Shown here: positions 1-8,820 of the stretch, one piece after another
How positions within the stretch are numbered: position 1 is the stretch's first letter
Layout: every line of letters starts with the position of its first letter
Assembly: GCA_964017155.1 (NCBI GenBank)
Contig: OZ024861.1
Span: 50,057,513 to 50,121,512 of the forward strand
Direction of reading: 5' to 3'
Source: Oasisia sp. SBJ-2009
Lineage: Eukaryota > Annelida > Polychaeta > Sabellida > Siboglinidae
Length of the DNA: 64,000 nt
Position numbers and translations under genes: made by a program
Notes under the pieces: model-generated
The model's database searches: none
The model's input: the letters and a program-made list of their open reading frames with translations, nothing else
What the model was told of the DNA's origin: nothing

Positions 1-2
1 TG

Positions 3-1256
3 TTAATACATGGTTTTTTACCTGATACTATGATGACAACAATCATAGCTCCTATCATTAAAAATAAATCTGGTGATTTGTCAGACAATAATAACTATAG
101 ACCCATTGCCCTTGCCACAGTAGCTAGCAAACTATTTGAATCATTAATATTATCCAGGGCTATCCCATTTCTCATTACATGTGACAATCAATTTGGATTT
201 AAAAAGCATCACTCTACTGAGATGCTCATATTTCTGTTAAAAGAACTTTTTCGAAACTATATTGCTAATGGGTCTTCTATGTATGTTACTATGTTGGATG
301 CCTCCAAAGCCTTCGACAAAGTTAACCACAGCAAGCTATTTGGTAAATTAATTGATCGTGGCTGTCCAGCTTTTATTGTACGCATTCTATACCACTGGTA
401 CGGTACCCAACAATTTACCATCAGATGGTGTCAGGGATTTTCTAGCTTTTTTACTGTTTCTAATGGTGTTAAACAGGGTGGAATCCTTTCCCCCCATCTT
501 TTCAATGTGTACATGGACGACTTAAGCGTTAATCTAAACAAATTATATATTGGTTGTCTTTATGCTGGCACCTTAATCAACCACTTGATGTATGCTGATG
601 ACCTCTGTATTTTTTCTCCCAGTGTTGCTGGTTTGAGAAAACTTACTGATTGTTGTGCCAAGTATGGCGAATTGTTCAATATTACTTATAATGCCAAGAA
701 GTCCTTTTGTATGGTTATTGACAACCAATCCCAGGACAGGAAACATTTTCATTGTATCCATCTCGATAACCATCCATTACCTTATACTACAAAATGTAAA
801 TATCTTGGTCATATAATCAACAATAACCTGACTGATGATGACGACATAGCCAGACAAAAAAGATGCCTTTATGCCCAAGCCAATGTATTAGCTCGAAAAT
901 TTTGTCTTTGTAATATTTCTACCAAAATTATTTTATTTCAAGCATACTGTGCTCCTATGTATACTTCTAGTCTTTGGTGCACATTCAAAAAATATAGCCT
1001 CAAAAGCATTACTGTCGCATACAATAATAGCCTCAGAATTTTACTAAACTTACCCCCAAGATGTAGTGCAAGTTTTATGTTTGCCACCAACTATATTAAA
1101 TCCTTCAATGAACGCATTCGTTCATCAATATTCAGTCTTTTATGTCGTCTTCATCAGTCAGATAATATCCTTTTTATTAATTACCTTCATACCGACATTC
1201 ATTTTAAGAGCCATTTGTACTCATACTGGAGGTCTTTATTGTACACATGTCATTAG
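3..1256 (+). CDS. LINE reverse transcriptase, C-terminal part
   Basis: The frame is open from base 3, so the ATG at 30 is not the true start; the protein continues left of the window, where an endonuclease domain would be expected. Counting from that ATG, reverse-transcriptase motifs come in order: NNYRPIAL near residue 20, the catalytic-aspartate motif MLDASKAFDKVNH (Asp90), GVKQGGILSP from about 146, and the active-site YADD near 188-191. The region beyond is a Cys-rich, weakly conserved C-terminus ending at TAG 1254-1256. No frameshift or internal stop is seen in over 400 codons, so this copy could have been active recently. Its role is target-primed reverse transcription of its own RNA. 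The motifs fit the jockey/CR1 group; the exact clade is not certain. Confidence 0.88.
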   Translation, partial: LIHGFLPDTMMTTIIAPIIKNKSGDLSDNNNYRPIALATVASKLFESLILSRAIPFLITCDNQFGFKKHHSTEMLIFLLKELFRNYIANGSSMYVTMLDASKAFDKVNHSKLFGKLIDRGCPAFIVRILYHWYGTQQFTIRWCQGFSSFFTVSNGVKQGGILSPHLFNVYMDDLSVNLNKLYIGCLYAGTLINHLMYADDLCIFSPSVAGLRKLTDCCAKYGELFNITYNAKKSFCMVIDNQSQDRKHFHCIHLDNHPLPYTTKCKYLGHIINNNLTDDDDIARQKRCLYAQANVLARKFCLCNISTKIILFQAYCAPMYTSSLWCTFKKYSLKSITVAYNNSLRILLNLPPRCSASFMFATNYIKSFNERIRSSIFSLLCRLHQSDNILFINYLHTDIHFKSHLYSYWRSLLYTCH

Positions 1257-1473
1257 TATTGTATTTATTTTTTAATCATTTTTAATTTTATTTTATTTTA
1301 TATTTATTTTTACAACTTATTTAATTCATTTCCTCATATATTTAGACATAACTTTTTAAATTTTACACTTATATTTTTACGTTGATCTCATTGCTTTGAT
1401 TGTATTATATGTATTGTACTTTTCTTTTTTTTTAATTGTATTTTATGTATACATATATGGACGTCTTGTCTGA

Positions 1474-1479
1474 AATAAA
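1474..1479 (+). promoter_or_regulatory. Poly(A) signal of the LINE
   Basis: AATAAA lies in the conserved tail of the LINE, about 10 bases before its A-rich end. Being in sense orientation inside the presumed CYP39A1 intron, it could cause premature polyadenylation of that transcript; this is an inference. Confidence 0.6.
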
Positions 1480-1500
1480 CCTTATTAAAAATGCATAAAG

Positions 1501-1864
1501 TCAACATGGGGATATATATATGCCCTGTTTGTACTCTTATAAATCCAGTATGTGTAGTATTTGTACAGTTATAACTCCAGAAATGTTCTTTATAGTATTA
1601 TACTTGTACCAATTAGAGAAGTATAAATCCAACATTTGAAATTGCGTTTACAACATTTCAGTGTATTGGCAAATATTTCTTCAATCAAAAAAATAAATTT
1701 TGTTGAAAGTTTCATAGCCATGCTGTTAGGTCATCGATAGTTTTAATACTTTGCCGATCTCAACATATTTGCTCACAACCTTTCAAACATATTGTACCAT
1801 CATTCCTTCTTAATTCAAATTAGTGTTATCAGACAAAATATCTGGAAGTTTTATGATGATGTTG
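1501..1864. other. AT-rich intronic stretch, nothing recognised
   Basis: No exon, RNA gene or repeat could be recognised between the LINE and the hAT-like element. The exon carrying the start of the P450 I-helix was looked for here and not found. Confidence 0.5.
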
Positions 1865-2074
1865 CAGTGTTTCCCCTGAGTAAAATAATAATGGCATGGC
1901 CCCTCGGAATTATTTAAAAAAAATACTTTCAAAATGTGTGTTTGAACATATTCCGTGTTATACAGAGGAGAAACAAATGCACAGCTATGAGGTGACAATT
2001 CTGGCATATTTTGGGCTTAGAAAAACAGTGAGGTGGCTCACCTCGCTTTTCAAAAAAGGGCACGGGAAACACTG
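1865..2074. mobile_element. Short non-autonomous hAT-like element (MITE)
   Basis: The left end reads CAGTGTTTCCCCTG and the right end, read on the opposite strand, CAGTGTTTCCCGTG: 13 of 14 terminal bases match. The flanking 8-mers are TGATGTTG (1857-1864) and TGTTGTTA (2075-2082), six of eight identical, as expected of an aged 8-bp target duplication. The CAGTG start and 8-bp duplication are hAT hallmarks. At 210 bp there is no room for a transposase. It sits 58 bp upstream of a CYP39A1 exon. Confidence 0.6.
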
Positions 2075-2132
2075 TGTTGTTAAAATATGAGACTACATTT
2101 TCTGTCAACCTTTGTGTGTGTTTGTGTTGCAG

Positions 2133-2229
2133 ATTACATTCTGGGTGTTGGTGTTCATATACTCTGACCAAAATATCTTGGCAGAACTGATGGAGGAGTT
2201 GGAACAAGTTGTAGGAAGCAGGGGAAAAG
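2133..2229 (+). CDS. CYP39A1: CYP39A1-like exon: I-helix end and J-helix
   Basis: The acceptor TGTTGCAG ends at 2132 and the donor AAG|GTTCGT starts at 2230. It encodes 32 residues from ITFWVLVF to SRGK, with an acidic helix (ELMEELEQVV) typical of P450 helix J. It ends with one base of a split Asp codon. A later GT at 2241 would break the frame of the next exon and was rejected. Confidence 0.82.
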
Positions 2230-5200
2230 GTTCGTCTTCAGTATATGTTTAAATTATTACAAGTGTTATTCTAACACACAGACCACCCACAGATCACACA
2301 CAACACACACAGCACACCACACGCACACCACACACAACACACACCACACGCACACCACACACGCACACCACACACGCACACCACACACAACACACACCAC
2401 ACGCACACCACACACAACACACACCACACGCACACCACACACACCACACGCACACCACACACAACACACACCACACGCACACCACACACAACACACACCA
2501 CACAGCACACACAGCACACACACACACATGCCACACACGCCACACACACACATATTATATACATTATATGAATTCAGTTATGACATAAAAATGTATTGTG
2601 ATCATGCAGCAGTAATTGCATGTAATTAATGATATAATTTTATCATTACATTTGTGCGTTTTTTGTTTCATTATTAACATCAGTATTTCATTGTAGTTTA
2701 ATGAAGACATATGAAGCACGTGCATAATTACAGTGATTTATTACGGATATAATTGAATATAAAATGGTGGTTTCAATCATCACAATTTTAGATAAAAATA
2801 ACAGTATACTTAATTAAAATTAATATGTCTAATTTATTTTCCATGCTATTACGTGTTTAATATGCCTAATTTACTTTCCATGCTATTACGTGCATGCTGT
2901 ACTTGAGTGACATTGTGCATTTGTTTCAGACCTGGCCGACCTACATATTACCCAGGATGACCTGCAAAAGTTGCCAAAGTTGAAATGGTGTGTGTTGGAG
3001 GCAGTTCGGCTGCGAGGCGCTGGGGTCATTACGCGACAGGTCACAAGGTCGTTTACTCTCAGGGTACGTACATAGTATGGTTTTGATTTAAGAGTTGAAT
3101 TTGGATAATATAATATTACTAAGAACATTTATAAAGCGCCATAAATCTAGAAATATCCATGTCGTAGAATTATAATATTAAGTTTGTTAAGGTAAATAAA
3201 ATACCTAAAATATGTATAAAAAGTAATACTAATAAATAATAAAATAAATAAGTTAGCTAAAGATAATTATTAAAATAAATAGTATATTGATAATAAAATA
3301 ATGAGTATGACATTTTGTAAAATTAATGTAAAACATGTAAAAATAAAATACAAATTAAATGAACTGACAAGTGTCTACACTTCATACACAGCCCGGAAGT
3401 GGTGGGTTTTCAATAGTCTTTTAAAAGTCACGAGGCAACAGGTTTTGTTCATCTCAGCAGGGAGAGTTCCACAGTCATGGACCAGCTACTGTATATATAC
3501 ATGTATAAAGTAGATTTGTCACACCATGGGTTTCTCATATCAACATAATTGTTTTGGAAGAACTTGGTGAGATAGTGTGTTCACTAGATTAAATTCTTAT
3601 TTTATTGTGTTTTTTCGCATGTATAAAATTAAAACAACTTTGTTGTGGTCAAGGAACAAATGCCCCTGGTGCACTTTAAGTTGAACTGAGTGCTCTGCTT
3701 CTGTTATCAACACTAATAAATTACTGTAAATTTAGTCTGGTAGCTGAACATAAACATAACTGTTACTTACAGTTATTATACTTGTCAATGGTTATGAATT
3801 TAATTTATTGTTCCATACTTTTAGGGGTATACTATTCCATCCGGTGACATGTTGATGCTGTCCCCATATTGGGCCCACAGAAATGAACACATCTTTCCAG
3901 ATGCTGACTGCTTTCGTCCGGTAAGTTTCAAGCAACCAATGTTACTTTTCACTGTAAAGGTTTCTGTACCAACACTTTAGAAGACATTTATTACCCTCTG
4001 AGAATGAGTACTTTCCTTTATCATTTCAAGTAGCCTTCAAAATGATGTATTATCACACCATAGATTCACCCCTGTAAGATTGACTCATTAAACAGTATCT
4101 AATCTGCCAGGCAGTGACAACACAAGTCATAACACATTGGCCGGCTGCTAAAGGGTTACATGTGATGTTACAAATTATGAATACTTGAGAGTTCACTTGA
4201 ATCAACTGTTTGTATGACTTGTGATTTATCTTGAAGTTCAAAGAACGGACTTGAGAGGTAATTTGAAAGTCATTGAGAGTTGACAGGGAGATCATTGTCT
4301 TGAGAGTTGACTTTCAGGTCACCTGATTGAGCCATGACCTGGGGCACTATCCTGATACTTGATTTCCAGGTCACTGTCATGAGACTTGACTTCCAGGTCA
4401 CTGTCGTGAGACTTGACTTCCAGGTCACTGTCGTGAGACTTGACTTCCAGGTCACTGTCGTGAGACTTGACTTCCAGGTCACTGTCGTGAGACTTGACTT
4501 CCAGGTCACTGTCGTGAGACTTGACTTCCAGGTCACTGTCGTGAGACTTGACTTCCAGGTCACTGTCGTGAGTCTTGACAGCAGTTGTTGACTTGTCTTA
4601 CAGAGCCGCTGGGAGAATGCTGACCTGTCAAAGAACCAGTTTCTGAAAGGTTTCCTTTCATTTGGTGGTGGACGATACCAGTGCCCAGGAAGGTAAGACA
4701 AAGGAGGAGGCACGTGTTTTACATGTAGTCTACTAATTAATTATTTATTTTATTATAATATAATAAAATAATAATAGTATTACTTACACTAAGTAAACCA
4801 CACATATAATGTGTTTACGATATTATCGTAAACAGTACCAAATTTCAGCTAATAATTTTCTATCTAATTCCCGGTACCTTTTCATTAAGGACGATGTGAA
4901 ATTATATGGAATATATTATTCATGGCTCCAAGATTTGTTTTTTTGTAAGAGATTAATTTATTTTTGAAGCGTAGTATTTGAAATGTCTGATGTTTCAAGC
5001 CATCAGCTGTAAGTCTTGGTTATGTACTGGTGTCTTGGGAATGACATGTAGCTCAGATTTTTCTTCTTCTGTGAGAATTTCTATACTTTAACTTCATACT
5101 CTTGTCAAGTAGTGTGGTAGATATGAAGTTGTCTAATTGTGAACTTGTGCTTAAACTAGCTCAAATACGGAAATTTGTGTATCACTAAACACCAACTGAG

Positions 5201-7339
5201 TAGGTATTGGTTTTGTCACCATGGTGACTGCCACTGAACACTGCCAGCCTTTTAGTATGACGAGAAACCGTGTGGGTTGATGTTGCTATTTCACATATCT
5301 GAAATTGCAGTAGCAGAATGTAATATTTTTACATTATTGTACAGATAATATCCTTGTCTACAGATATGTCATTGGACATACAAGTTTGTGTTTATTTTGT
5401 TGAATTATTGCTGTTTGAACACCGTAATTTCTTAACTATGCATTTATATGAGTGTTTGAGAATATACAGGAGGTTTAAGCATTCGCGATGTTCAAGCTAT
5501 AACTCAAACAATAAATTTTGTGTACATTCAGCAGCATATTTGTAGCAAGAGTATTGTCTTTACTGTGGCATAATATTAAATTACATTAAAGATCAGTTCC
5601 AAGATCTGACCTGTGTTCCAGGTGATTAGCTCGGAGATCTGATCTGTGTGTTCTGGGTGATTAGCTCGGAGATCTGATCTGTGTGTTCTAGGTGATTAGC
5701 TCCAAGATCTGATCTGTGTGTTCTGGGTGATTAGCTCCAAGATCTGATCTGTGTGTTCTGGGTGATTAGCTCCAAGATCTGATCTGTGTGTTCTGAGTGA
5801 TTAGCTCCAAGATCTGATCTGTGTGTTCTGGGTGATTAGCTCCAAGATCTGATCTGTGTGTTCTGGGTGATTAGTTCCAAGATCTGATCTGTGTGTTCTG
5901 GGTGATTAGCTCCAAGATCTGATCTGTGTGTTCTGGGTGATTAGCTCTGAGATATGATCTGTGTGTTCTGGGTGATTAGTTCCAAGATCTGATCTGTGTG
6001 TTCTGGGTGATTAGCTCTGAGATCTGATCTGTGTGTTCTGGGTGATTAGCTCTGAGATCTGATCTGTGTGTTCTGGGTGATTAGTTCCAAGATCTGATAT
6101 GTGTGTTCTGGGTGATTAGCTCCAAGATCTGATCTGTGTGTTCCGAGTGATTAGCTCCAAGATCTGATCTGTGTGTTCTGGGTGATTAGTTCCCAAGATC
6201 TGATCTGTGTGTTCTGGGTGATTAGCTCCAAGATCTGATCTGTGTGTTCTGGGTGATTAGCTCGGAGATCTGATCTGTGTGTTCTGGGTGATTAGCTCGG
6301 AGATCTGATCTGTGTGTTCTGGGTGATTAGCTCCAAGATCTGATCTGTGTGTTCTGGGTGATCAGCTCCAAGATCTGATCTGTGTGTTTCAGGTGGTTTG
6401 GTCTGATGGAAATACAGTTGTTCGTTGCCATGGTGATCTACAAATACAACATCACAATGATGGGCCCTGTGCCAGATGTTGTGAGTGCATGTTTTTCATC
6501 GGATATAGAAAAGAGTTCTTCACACATAACTAACTTCCAGAAACTAGCATAAAAGGAATTTCGATCAGTGGGTAAACATGGTTCTGCCCCCCCTACTAAA
6601 TCAGAAGTTAGGATGAGACGTGGCTGCAAAAATGTGTTAACAGCACACGTGAAAGCAAATGGAAACATGGTATGAGGATATATGTGGGGATGGGGAAACT
6701 AGAGGCAAGTGAGTAGCTGATTTTGTTTGGGGGGGGGGTAGATGTACTGTTCTGTCCCTCCGGTGAATACAAATATGAATACATTTATTTCAGGTAAAAA
6801 CCCATATACATTTGGTATACACATTAGCACATCTAAGTAGCCTATAAAAGATCAAATATGTCAAAAATGAATAAAGATAAAATAATGAGCAATATACAGG
6901 ATGTGATTGTATAATAAATATGCAATTAATTCATGTAGTGCCGTAGTGCCGAAAAAATGTCACAACACCAGCCCCCACCCTTATTTTCCATCTTTACTTG
7001 ACATGAACATCATGGTCAAAGAAGCGCTAGATATTTATCAGTCAAGCATTAAGGACATGTCTCAATATATCAGCTGCTAGCAGCTGTGAGATTTCACAAG
7101 AATCTCCCACTTCTAAAGTAATATCCGAGTAAACCACAGGCATGTGCAAAGGTGAGATTGTATTATGCTGTCCATGTGTATAGGCCCACAAAGTTGCCAT
7201 TTGTTTCCCATTGACTCAGTGAGTTTGTGATATATTTGGGAAAGAATTCTTCTTTGTTTTGCAGAGTGTGGAGCATCTCGTTGGCACCCAACAGCCGAAG
7301 AGGCCACTGATGGTGGAATACACCTGCAGGGGATCCTGA
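2133..7339 (+). CDS. CYP39A1: CYP39A1-like cytochrome P450, C-terminal 192 residues in six exons
   Basis: The coding path joins 2133-2229, 2930-3063, 3825-3920, 4604-4692, 6393-6480 and 7265-7339. Every junction is GT-AG and the frame carries through to TGA at 7337-7339 (579 nt). Visible P450 landmarks, numbered in this fragment: the end of the I-helix region (TFWVL, 2-6), the K-helix ExxR as EAVR (56-59), the PERF-like FRPSRW (107-112), and the haem loop FGGGRYQCPGR with Cys136 as haem ligand. The usual Arg two residues before Cys is Tyr, as in the CYP7/8/39 group. GVITR, IPSGDMLMLSP, YWAHRN, and LVGTQQP near the C-terminus closely match what I know of vertebrate CYP39A1, the microsomal oxysterol (24-hydroxycholesterol) 7-alpha-hydroxylase. 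The family is about 470 residues, so roughly the first 60% lies off the left edge. The substrate in this animal is unknown. Confidence 0.9.
2275..2560. repeat. CA-rich minisatellite in a CYP39A1 intron
   Basis: Blocks of CACAC alternate with CACG and CAACA, giving degenerate units such as CACACCACACGCACAC that recur about every 14-36 bp. The strand is almost free of T and the array starts about 45 bp after a donor site. Open frames here, rich in Cys/Val on the minus strand, are repeat artefacts. Confidence 0.85.
2930..3063 (+). CDS. CYP39A1: CYP39A1-like exon: K-helix ExxR
   Basis: Acceptor TTGTTTCAG ends at 2929; donor AGG|GTACGT starts at 3064. It encodes residues 33-77, including LPKLKWCVLEAVRLR, in which EAVR is the ExxR motif that structures the haem pocket, followed by GVITRQV, a CYP39-type signature. 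The exon ends on a codon boundary. Confidence 0.9.
3105..3530 (-). repeat. Old dispersed element (SINE-like), probable
   Basis: An AAT-rich stretch leads into ATTTATAAAGCGCC (3127-3140), the reverse complement (13 of 14) of the tail motif at 16083-16096. About 300 bp downstream, AGAGTTCCACAGTCATGG (3464-3481) resembles a conserved block of dispersed repeats I recall from marine invertebrates. Ends are not defined and the family is not certain. Confidence 0.35.
3825..3920 (+). CDS. CYP39A1: CYP39A1-like exon: beta-sheet and meander
   Basis: Acceptor ACTTTTAG ends at 3824; donor CCG|GTAAGT starts at 3921. It encodes 32 whole codons (residues 78-109) with IPSGDMLMLSP and YWAHRN, the segment leading to the PERF-like motif. 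Identity to the CYP39A1 signature is strongest here. Confidence 0.92.
4357..4580. repeat. 27-bp tandem repeat next to a splice acceptor
   Basis: About eight near-identical copies of a 27-bp unit contain ACTTGACTTCCAGGTCACTG. More degenerate copies reach back to about 4290. The array stops some 20 bp before the acceptor at 4603, and each unit holds a pyrimidine-CAG|GT string that looks like a weak 3' splice site. Since 27 is a multiple of three, both strands show spurious frames (DFQVTVVRL; LTTVTWKSS). Confidence 0.92.
4604..4692 (+). CDS. CYP39A1: CYP39A1-like exon: haem-binding loop
   Basis: Acceptor TTGTCTTACAG ends at 4603; donor AG|GTAAGA starts at 4693. It encodes residues 110-138 and the first two bases of Arg139, including SFGGGRYQCPG with the axial Cys136. 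F129, G132, C136 and G138 satisfy FxxGxxxCxG. Confidence 0.93.
4693..5590. other. CYP39A1 intron, unique AT-rich part
   Basis: No exon or element was recognised. The stretch opens with an A/T-only run (about 4736-4775). Confidence 0.5.
5591..6392. repeat. 35-bp minisatellite ending at a splice acceptor
   Basis: About 22 copies of a 35-bp unit contain AAGATCTGATCTGTGTGTTC followed by TGGGTGATTAGC. Variation is mostly CCAA versus CGGA or CTGA before GATCTG. The last copy merges into the functional acceptor: GATCTGATCTGTGTGTTTCAG|GTGGTTTG, where ordinary units read TTCTGG|GTGATTAG. The similarity crosses the intron-exon border. The first unit keeps TTCCAG|GTGATT (AG at 5620-5621) and another TTCTAG|GTGATT (AG at 5690-5691), both candidate cryptic acceptors. 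Confidence 0.95.
6393..6480 (+). CDS. CYP39A1: CYP39A1-like exon: L-helix
   Basis: Acceptor TGTGTGTTTCAG ends at 6392; donor GTT|GTGAGT starts at 6481. The first base completes Arg139, then WFGLMEIQLFVAMVIYKY and so on to DV, the L-helix behind the haem. The acceptor is part of the 35-bp array. Confidence 0.92.
6481..7264. other. Last CYP39A1 intron
   Basis: It contains a G-run (about 6730-6738) and otherwise unremarkable AT-rich sequence. No second gene or repeat was recognised. Confidence 0.5.
7265..7339 (+). CDS. CYP39A1: CYP39A1-like terminal exon
   Basis: Acceptor TTGTTTTGCAG ends at 7264. It encodes SVEHLVGTQQPKRPLMVEY and five further residues, then TGA at 7337-7339. LVGxxQP followed by a short basic C-terminus is typical of CYP39A1. 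The final codons (GGATCC, then TGA) already resemble the 17-bp repeat that follows. Confidence 0.9.
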   Translation, partial: SVEHLVGTQQPKRPLMVEYTCRGS

Positions 7340-7640
7340 AGAGTAGACGATCCCACTGGTTAGAAGATTCCGTTAGATGGAAGATCTATTGTAAGTGGAT
7401 TCTATTGGATAGAAGATCCTATTGGATAGAAGATTCCATCGGATGGAAGATCCCATTCGATGGAAGATCCAATTGGATAGAAGATCCAGTTGGAAAAAGG
7501 AATCCATTACTTGGAAGATCCTAGTGGATGTAGGATTGTATCGGATTGATGGACCCATTTGACACAAGAACCCGTCTGATACATATGCATCAAACAGAAG
7601 GTCCCATTGGATACGTATGCACTGGACAGAAGATCTGAGT
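7340..7640. repeat. Degenerate 17-bp tandem repeat after the CYP39A1 stop
   Basis: The clearest copies lie at 7410-7500 with unit TGGATAGAAGATCCCAT and substitutions. Looser copies extend left to the stop codon and right to about 7640. It lies in the presumed 3' untranslated region. Confidence 0.75.
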
Positions 7641-7782
7641 GAGCTAAGTGAATGACTGAGATGGATTTGTACATACCCGGGTAGTCACTACTGGATAGAT
7701 TCTCTAACACCATTGCCTCAGTTGGAGCAGCAGGTTGTCTGTCAGAGTAAGACACTATGTAGTGGCTGCTGTAATGACCAAG

Positions 7783-7784
<2 letters not shown>

Positions 7785-7833
<49 letters not shown>

Positions 7834-8016
7834 GAGAGAGAGGGAGAGAGAGAGAGAGAGAGAGGGAGGAGAGAGAGGGAGGAGAGAGAGAGAGGGAGGA
7901 GAGAGAGAGAGAGAGGAGAGAGAGGGAGGAGAGAGAGAGAGGGAGGAGAGAGAGAGAGAGAGAGAGAGGGAGGAGAGAGAGAGAGAGAGAGAGAGGGAGG
8001 AGAGAGAGAGAGGGAG

Positions 8017-8054
<38 letters not shown>

Positions 8055-8055
8055 A
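7785..8055. repeat. GA-rich polypurine microsatellite
   Basis: About 270 bp of pure purine on the + strand: (GA)n runs interrupted by GGAGGA and GGGA blocks at roughly regular spacing. Arg/Glu-rich and Leu/Ser-rich frames across it are artefacts. A pure purine tract of this length can form intramolecular triplex DNA. Confidence 0.95.
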
Positions 8056-8820
8056 CAGGTCGCCCCTATGAGAACACAGTGGATGGACAATTGCAATCTC
8101 AGCTGAGAGAAGCTGCGTTTAAATCTTGCACTGCCACATTGAAACTTGGGACATTTTGTTCACTCTACATTGCTCCAGTTCAACTGGAGAACATATGAAT
8201 GCAATCCTGGCTGTAGACAGTGGTGGATATTTATGTAAACTAGTTTGCATGTTAATTGCAGTGTGGCTGAATGCTTCCCACAGAAGTCGACATGGTGTTT
8301 GATTGATCAGGCCTGCCAGGAGCACAGTGTAAAATGCAGCACAATACTGTATAAAACATGAAATAAGAATACGTTAAGGAATTACTGTTGTAACAATAAC
8401 AGTGGTACGTGAAACTATTTTTGACATTTGATAAACCAGTACCTTCCTTGTCCTGTTATCATTTGAAAGTTTTTCTTTGGATTACAGTCTTAAAGAACTG
8501 AATGATTTAGTTTTGGTCATAGTTGGGCATCATATCGGAGTGTCTGTGTTTGATATGAATCAAAATTACAACAAAAAAGATGTATGGAAAACTGAACTCA
8601 CAAAGGAGGACAGTTTCCATTGGGCAACACGTATTCTTGTCTACAGTGATCAGTGACGGGTAATTACTTTCATTTGGGGGAAAGGGAGGTCGGACGCCTT
8701 TTTGTTCTGCATCGGACACAGATGTTTTACACCTTGGACTGATATGGTTAATAGATTGGTATCCATGTTTACAAAAGTTCATCCTGAGCCCAAATAAAAG
8801 TAATTTAGTTTGATATTGGA
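8056..8820. other. Presumed CYP39A1 3' flank with candidate poly(A) signal
   Basis: AAATAAAA at 8792-8799 contains AATAAA and is a reasonable but unproven end of the P450 transcript. No other feature was recognised in the interval. Confidence 0.3.

Larger units (their letters stand above)
1..1490 (+). mobile_element. LINE (non-LTR retrotransposon), 3' half
   Basis: The element enters from the left edge and ends at a short A-rich tail near 1490. It consists of a reverse-transcriptase reading frame, a T/A-rich 3' untranslated region (1257-1470), and the tail TGGACGTCTTGTCTGAAATAAA-like stretch at 1458-1479 that carries AATAAA. Tails of this kind are common on CR1/jockey-like LINEs of marine invertebrates (from memory of the family, not searched). 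It lies in sense orientation upstream of the first visible CYP39A1 exon, so it is inferred to sit in an intron of that gene. The intact frame suggests a fairly recent insertion. Confidence 0.88.

Noticed and set aside
2230..2242. Alternative donor at 2241 (TCA|GTATAT) for the first visible P450 exon
   Set aside because: It would put the next exon out of the ExxR reading frame; the donor at 2230 keeps it.
7713..8198. Arg/Glu-rich and Leu/Ser-rich frames over the GA tract
   Set aside because: Translation of a GA/CT repeat.
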